DNA from: Bacteroides pyogenes_A
Lineage (GTDB): Bacteria; Bacteroidota; Bacteroidia; Bacteroidales; Bacteroidaceae
Assembly (NCBI RefSeq): GCF_048595595.1
Contig: NZ_CP184347.1
Direction: 5' to 3' (one strand)
DNA length: 64,000 bases
This document shows, one piece after another, positions 61,631 through 64,000 of the stretch. Both the position numbers and the translations under genes were made by a program. The stretch's first letter is position 1, and each line of letters begins with the position of its first letter. Below the pieces are notes generated by a model, which was not told where the DNA came from, did no database searches, and saw nothing but the letters and a program-made list of their open reading frames with translations.

Positions 61631-62183
61631 CGATTTACGCAAGTGGAGCCGGATAATCCATCGTGACCTGTCGTTCTTCTTCTCCGGCATGCTGCTGATT
61701 TATGCCGTGTCGGGCATCGTAATGAACCACCGGGACACGATCAATCCCCATTTTTCTGTCAGCCGCAAGGAGTATAAGGTAAACAAACCTCTTCCCGGCG
61801 AGCAGGAAATGACCAAAGAAAAGGTGTTGGAGCTGCTGGTCCCGCTCAAGGAGGAAGGCAACTATACGAAACATTATTTCCCGGATCGGGATGTGATGAA
61901 GGTGTTTCTCAAAGGCGGTTCCAACTTGGTGGTCAACGTGCGGACGGGCGAAGCGGTATACGAATCGGTTTCCCGACGTCCGATTATCGGAGCGATGGCT
62001 CGCTTGCATTATAATCCGGGAAAATGGTGGACATATTTTGCCGATCTTTTTGCCATAGGACTGATCGTCATTACCTTTTCCGGTATGCTGATGATCAAAG
62101 GCGGCAAAGGTCTGATAGGCAGAGGAGGCATCGAGCTGCTTGCCGGCATTCTGATTCCGCTGATATTCCTTTTCTTTTTTTGA
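61614..62183 (+). CDS. PepSY-associated transmembrane protein
   Basis: 189 aa. Three hydrophobic helices (about 21-38, 146-168 and 172-189) and a periplasmic PepSY-like region (about 65-125, KVLELLVPLKEEGNYTKHYF). His16 (RIIHRD), His39 (VMNHRD) and a later RLHYNPGKWW are positioned as in the PepSY_TM family, whose members include flavin- or heme-linked reductases for iron and siderophore uptake. The protein is about half the length of classical PiuB/FpvG-type PepSY_TM proteins, so it has only one PepSY-TM unit. It overlaps the lipoprotein gene by 17 bp, which implies joint expression. Confidence 0.8.
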   Translation: MTFKSSDLRKWSRIIHRDLSFFFSGMLLIYAVSGIVMNHRDTINPHFSVSRKEYKVNKPLPGEQEMTKEKVLELLVPLKEEGNYTKHYFPDRDVMKVFLKGGSNLVVNVRTGEAVYESVSRRPIIGAMARLHYNPGKWWTYFADLFAIGLIVITFSGMLMIKGGKGLIGRGGIELLAGILIPLIFLFFF

Positions 62184-62310
62184 GAAACGAGTGTACGAAG
62201 ATTCCGTGCGCTGCTGTTGTTTTTTGAAATAATGGCAGCGTGTGCGGTCTTTTACGCTGATTTATCCGGGTTGTACGGGATGAAAGAAAGAAGCATTCGG
62301 AGTTTCAAAA

Positions 62311-62394
62311 GTTTCCCTTGCGGGAAACAATAGTTTCCCCGTGGGGAAACTTTATTGTCCCACCGGGGAAACTTTTGTTTCCCCGGTGGGAAAC
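62311..62394. repeat. Array of four GTTTCCC palindromes (second locus)
   Basis: Units at 62311-62328 (GTTTCCCTTGCGGGAAAC), 62333-62350 (GTTTCCCCGTGGGGAAAC), 62357-62372 (GTCCCACCGGGGAAAC, two bases short) and 62377-62394 (GTTTCCCCGGTGGGAAAC), spaced by 4-6 A/T bases. It is the same element as at 607-668. It lies between the PepSY and ABC genes, in a 375-bp gap between same-strand genes. Confidence 0.92.
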
Positions 62395-62558
62395 TCGACG
62401 AACTCTTTATCTTTTCCGGCTTCTGTCTCGATCTTTCCGCCGTTCGGGATATTTGCCCCCTTTGCGAAGCGCGCATGCGTGTCCGTAACCGGATGCGGCG
62501 ACGGAAGTTGCCGATATGGCGGCTGTCACGAACTAACCCTGTTTTTTATTCATGTTGA

Positions 62559-63449
62559 ATGATGGAACCTATTATAGAATGCAAAAACCTGACCCATTAT
62601 TACGGGAAACGGTTGATTTACGAGAATCTGAGTTTTCATGTACCGAAAGGACGCATCCTGGGGCTGCTTGGGAAGAACGGGACGGGCAAGACGACTACTA
62701 TCAACATCTTGAGCGGTTATCTGAAACCCCGCTCCGGAGAGTGCCTCATTTTCGGGCAGAATATACAAACGATGGATCCCGCTTTGCGCCGCAACATCGG
62801 GCTTCTTATAGAAGGACACGTGCAGTATCAGTTCATGAGCATTTCGCAAATCGAAAAGTTTTACGCTTCTTTTTATCCCGGGCAATGGAAAAAAGAGGCT
62901 TACTACGAACTGATGAACAAACTGAAGGTTGCCCCGCGACAAAGAATCTCGCGTATGTCTTGCGGACAACGTTCTCAGGTTGCGCTCGGACTGATTCTGG
63001 CGCAAAACCCCGAATTGCTTGTGCTCGATGATTTTTCGCTCGGACTCGATCCCGGCTATCGCCGTCTGTTTGTCGATTATCTTCGCGATTATGCGCGGTC
63101 TGAAGGCAAAACGGTGTTTCTCACCTCGCACATCATTCAAGATATGGAACGGCTGATAGACGACTGCATCATGATGGATTACGGGAAAATACTGATTCAA
63201 AAGCCTGTGGACACTTTGCTGAAAGAGTTGCGGAGATATACTTGCCACGTTGCGGAAAGATACGAACCGGTCCCCACGGAGGGTTTCTATCATCCTTCCG
63301 TTCTTAGAAACACGCTGGAGTTTTTCTCTTTCCTCCCTCCGCACGAGGCGGAAAGGAGGCTGCATGATCTATCGGTCCCGTACTCCGGGTTGCAGCACGA
63401 AACGGTGAATCTGGAAGACGCCTTTATCGGACTGACCGGAAAATATTGA
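62559..63449 (+). CDS. ABC transporter ATP-binding protein
   Basis: 296 aa from ATG 62559; the adjacent ATG 62562 is equally possible. Walker A LLGKNGTGKTTT (about 35), Walker B region LLVLDDFSLGLD (Asp where Glu is usual), a divergent signature RMSCGQR (for LSGGQ) and H-loop FLTSHIIQDMERL. The ~65 residues after the core match the C-terminal extension of exporter ATPases. It is of the type paired with ABC-2 permeases (for example NosF- and YxlF-like). The next gene, 34 bp downstream, is a permease-like protein, so the two form a transporter. Confidence 0.88.
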   Translation: MMEPIIECKNLTHYYGKRLIYENLSFHVPKGRILGLLGKNGTGKTTTINILSGYLKPRSGECLIFGQNIQTMDPALRRNIGLLIEGHVQYQFMSISQIEKFYASFYPGQWKKEAYYELMNKLKVAPRQRISRMSCGQRSQVALGLILAQNPELLVLDDFSLGLDPGYRRLFVDYLRDYARSEGKTVFLTSHIIQDMERLIDDCIMMDYGKILIQKPVDTLLKELRRYTCHVAERYEPVPTEGFYHPSVLRNTLEFFSFLPPHEAERRLHDLSVPYSGLQHETVNLEDAFIGLTGKY

Positions 63450-63482
63450 TTATTTCAGTTTAAACATAGAAAATAGAAACAA

Positions 63483-64000
63483 GTGAACGCTATATTTTAT
63501 AAAGAATGGATCAAGACACGGTGGTTTTTCCTGTTTTCCGTTGTCGTTATGCTCGGATTTTCGGGCTATTCCATGCTTCGCATCCACCGAGTGGCGGGGA
63601 TGAAAGGGATTGCCCACGTCTGGGAGGTGATGCTGCAACGCGATGTTGTTTTCGTGGATTTGCTTCAATACATTCCGCTGTTGGTGGGAATTTTGATGGC
63701 AATCGCGCAGTTTGTGCCCGAAATGCAGCGCAAATGCCTGAAGCTGACGCTGCATCTCCCGTGTCCGGAATTGAAAATGATCGGATCCATGCTGCTTTCG
63801 GGGCTCATTCTCCTGCTGCTTTGCTTGGGTTCGGGCTTTTTGCTGATGTACATCTACCTGAGCGGAGTGATGGCGCCGGAGCTGAGTAATCATATTTTAC
63901 TCACTGCTTTCCCCTGGTTTCTCGCAGGCATTTCCGCCTACCTGCTGGTTTCGTGGATATGCTTGGAGCCGGCTTGGAAACGGCGCGTCGCCAATTTGGT
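63483..64000 (+). CDS. ABC-2-type transporter permease, N-terminal part (cut at window edge)
   Basis: The frame starting GTG AAC GCT ATA at 63483 is open to the end of the window (172 codons). It translates as VNAIFYKEWIKTRWFFLFSVVVMLG..., with hydrophobic segments near 14-28, 65-78, 100-120 and 140-160. A cytosolic start KEWIKTRW is typical of ABC-2 permeases. It has no ATG near the start and begins 34 bp after the ATPase gene, so translation is probably coupled. The ATG-initiated frame at 63506 is a shadow. The rest of the protein lies outside the window. Confidence 0.8.
   Translation, partial: MNAIFYKEWIKTRWFFLFSVVVMLGFSGYSMLRIHRVAGMKGIAHVWEVMLQRDVVFVDLLQYIPLLVGILMAIAQFVPEMQRKCLKLTLHLPCPELKMIGSMLLSGLILLLLCLGSGFLLMYIYLSGVMAPELSNHILLTAFPWFLAGISAYLLVSWICLEPAWKRRVANL

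Noticed and set aside
62252..62476. 74-codon minus-strand frame over the second GTTTCCC array
   Set aside because: Composition reflects the palindromes (repeated GKQ/FP residues); no start signal.

Overview
The window is chromosomal DNA of a Bacteroides-type gut bacterium (order Bacteroidales). Evidence: repeated TAnnTTTG -7 promoter boxes, sometimes with a TTTG -33 box; two SusC/SusD pairs; an Mfa/Fim-type fimbrial operon built from lipoproteins; a class 3 fructose bisphosphatase; and several families largely confined to Bacteroidetes (DUF3575, DUF3868, DUF4876, DUF6850). No species is assigned. No rRNA, CRISPR array, prophage, transposase or riboswitch was seen.

Layout. 1-510: 3' end of a GH2 beta-galactosidase-like enzyme. 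607-775: GTTTCCC palindrome array and a perfect hairpin. 760-13238 (-): eight-gene fimbrial operon (DUF3575, DUF3868/OmpA, Mfa1-like major subunit, FimB/Mfa2-like anchor, four accessory or tip lipoproteins) with a strong terminator-like hairpin after the major subunit gene. 13670-18063 (+): orphan SusC/SusD pair. 18282-18830: long palindrome and 131-bp tandem repeats. 18825-20639 (-): grpE-dnaJ. 20838-22454 (+): ABC-F ATPase with a degenerate second domain. 22562-23320: 154-bp tandem repeats and terminator. 23352-32533: LRR protein, CPBP protease, Tex, 5'-nucleotidase-like phosphatase, AraC and Crp regulators, NCS2 purine permease. 32603-33193 (-): tRNA-Glu(CUC) and tRNA-Ser(GCU). 33457-37795 (+): small lipoprotein, AspT/YidE-type transporter, class 3 FBPase. 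37779-44202 (-): LA_2272-like repeat protein, acyl-CoA synthetase-like enzyme, gmd-fcl (GDP-L-fucose synthesis), dicarboxylate symporter. 44339-48228 (+): gnd-zwf-pgl, the complete oxidative pentose phosphate branch. 48865-55074 (-): SusC-SusD-DUF2264 (GH154-type) glycan utilisation operon. 55312-60876 (-): TonB receptor-DUF4876-DUF6850. 61034-64000 (+), divergent from it: Cys/His-motif OB-fold lipoprotein, PepSY membrane protein, ABC ATPase and an ABC permease cut by the window edge.

The most promising candidate for an undescribed system is the divergent 55312-64000 locus: an outer membrane receptor, two exported partners, a lipoprotein with a CxHxCxH motif, a PepSY inner membrane protein and an ABC transporter. 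It looks like a metal or cofactor handling system, but its substrate is unknown. The second theme is non-coding: gaps between convergent genes repeatedly hold palindromes or tandem repeats (18-bp GTTTCCC palindromes at 22-bp period, 131-bp and 154-bp units, and hairpins with 25-bp and 17-bp arms).
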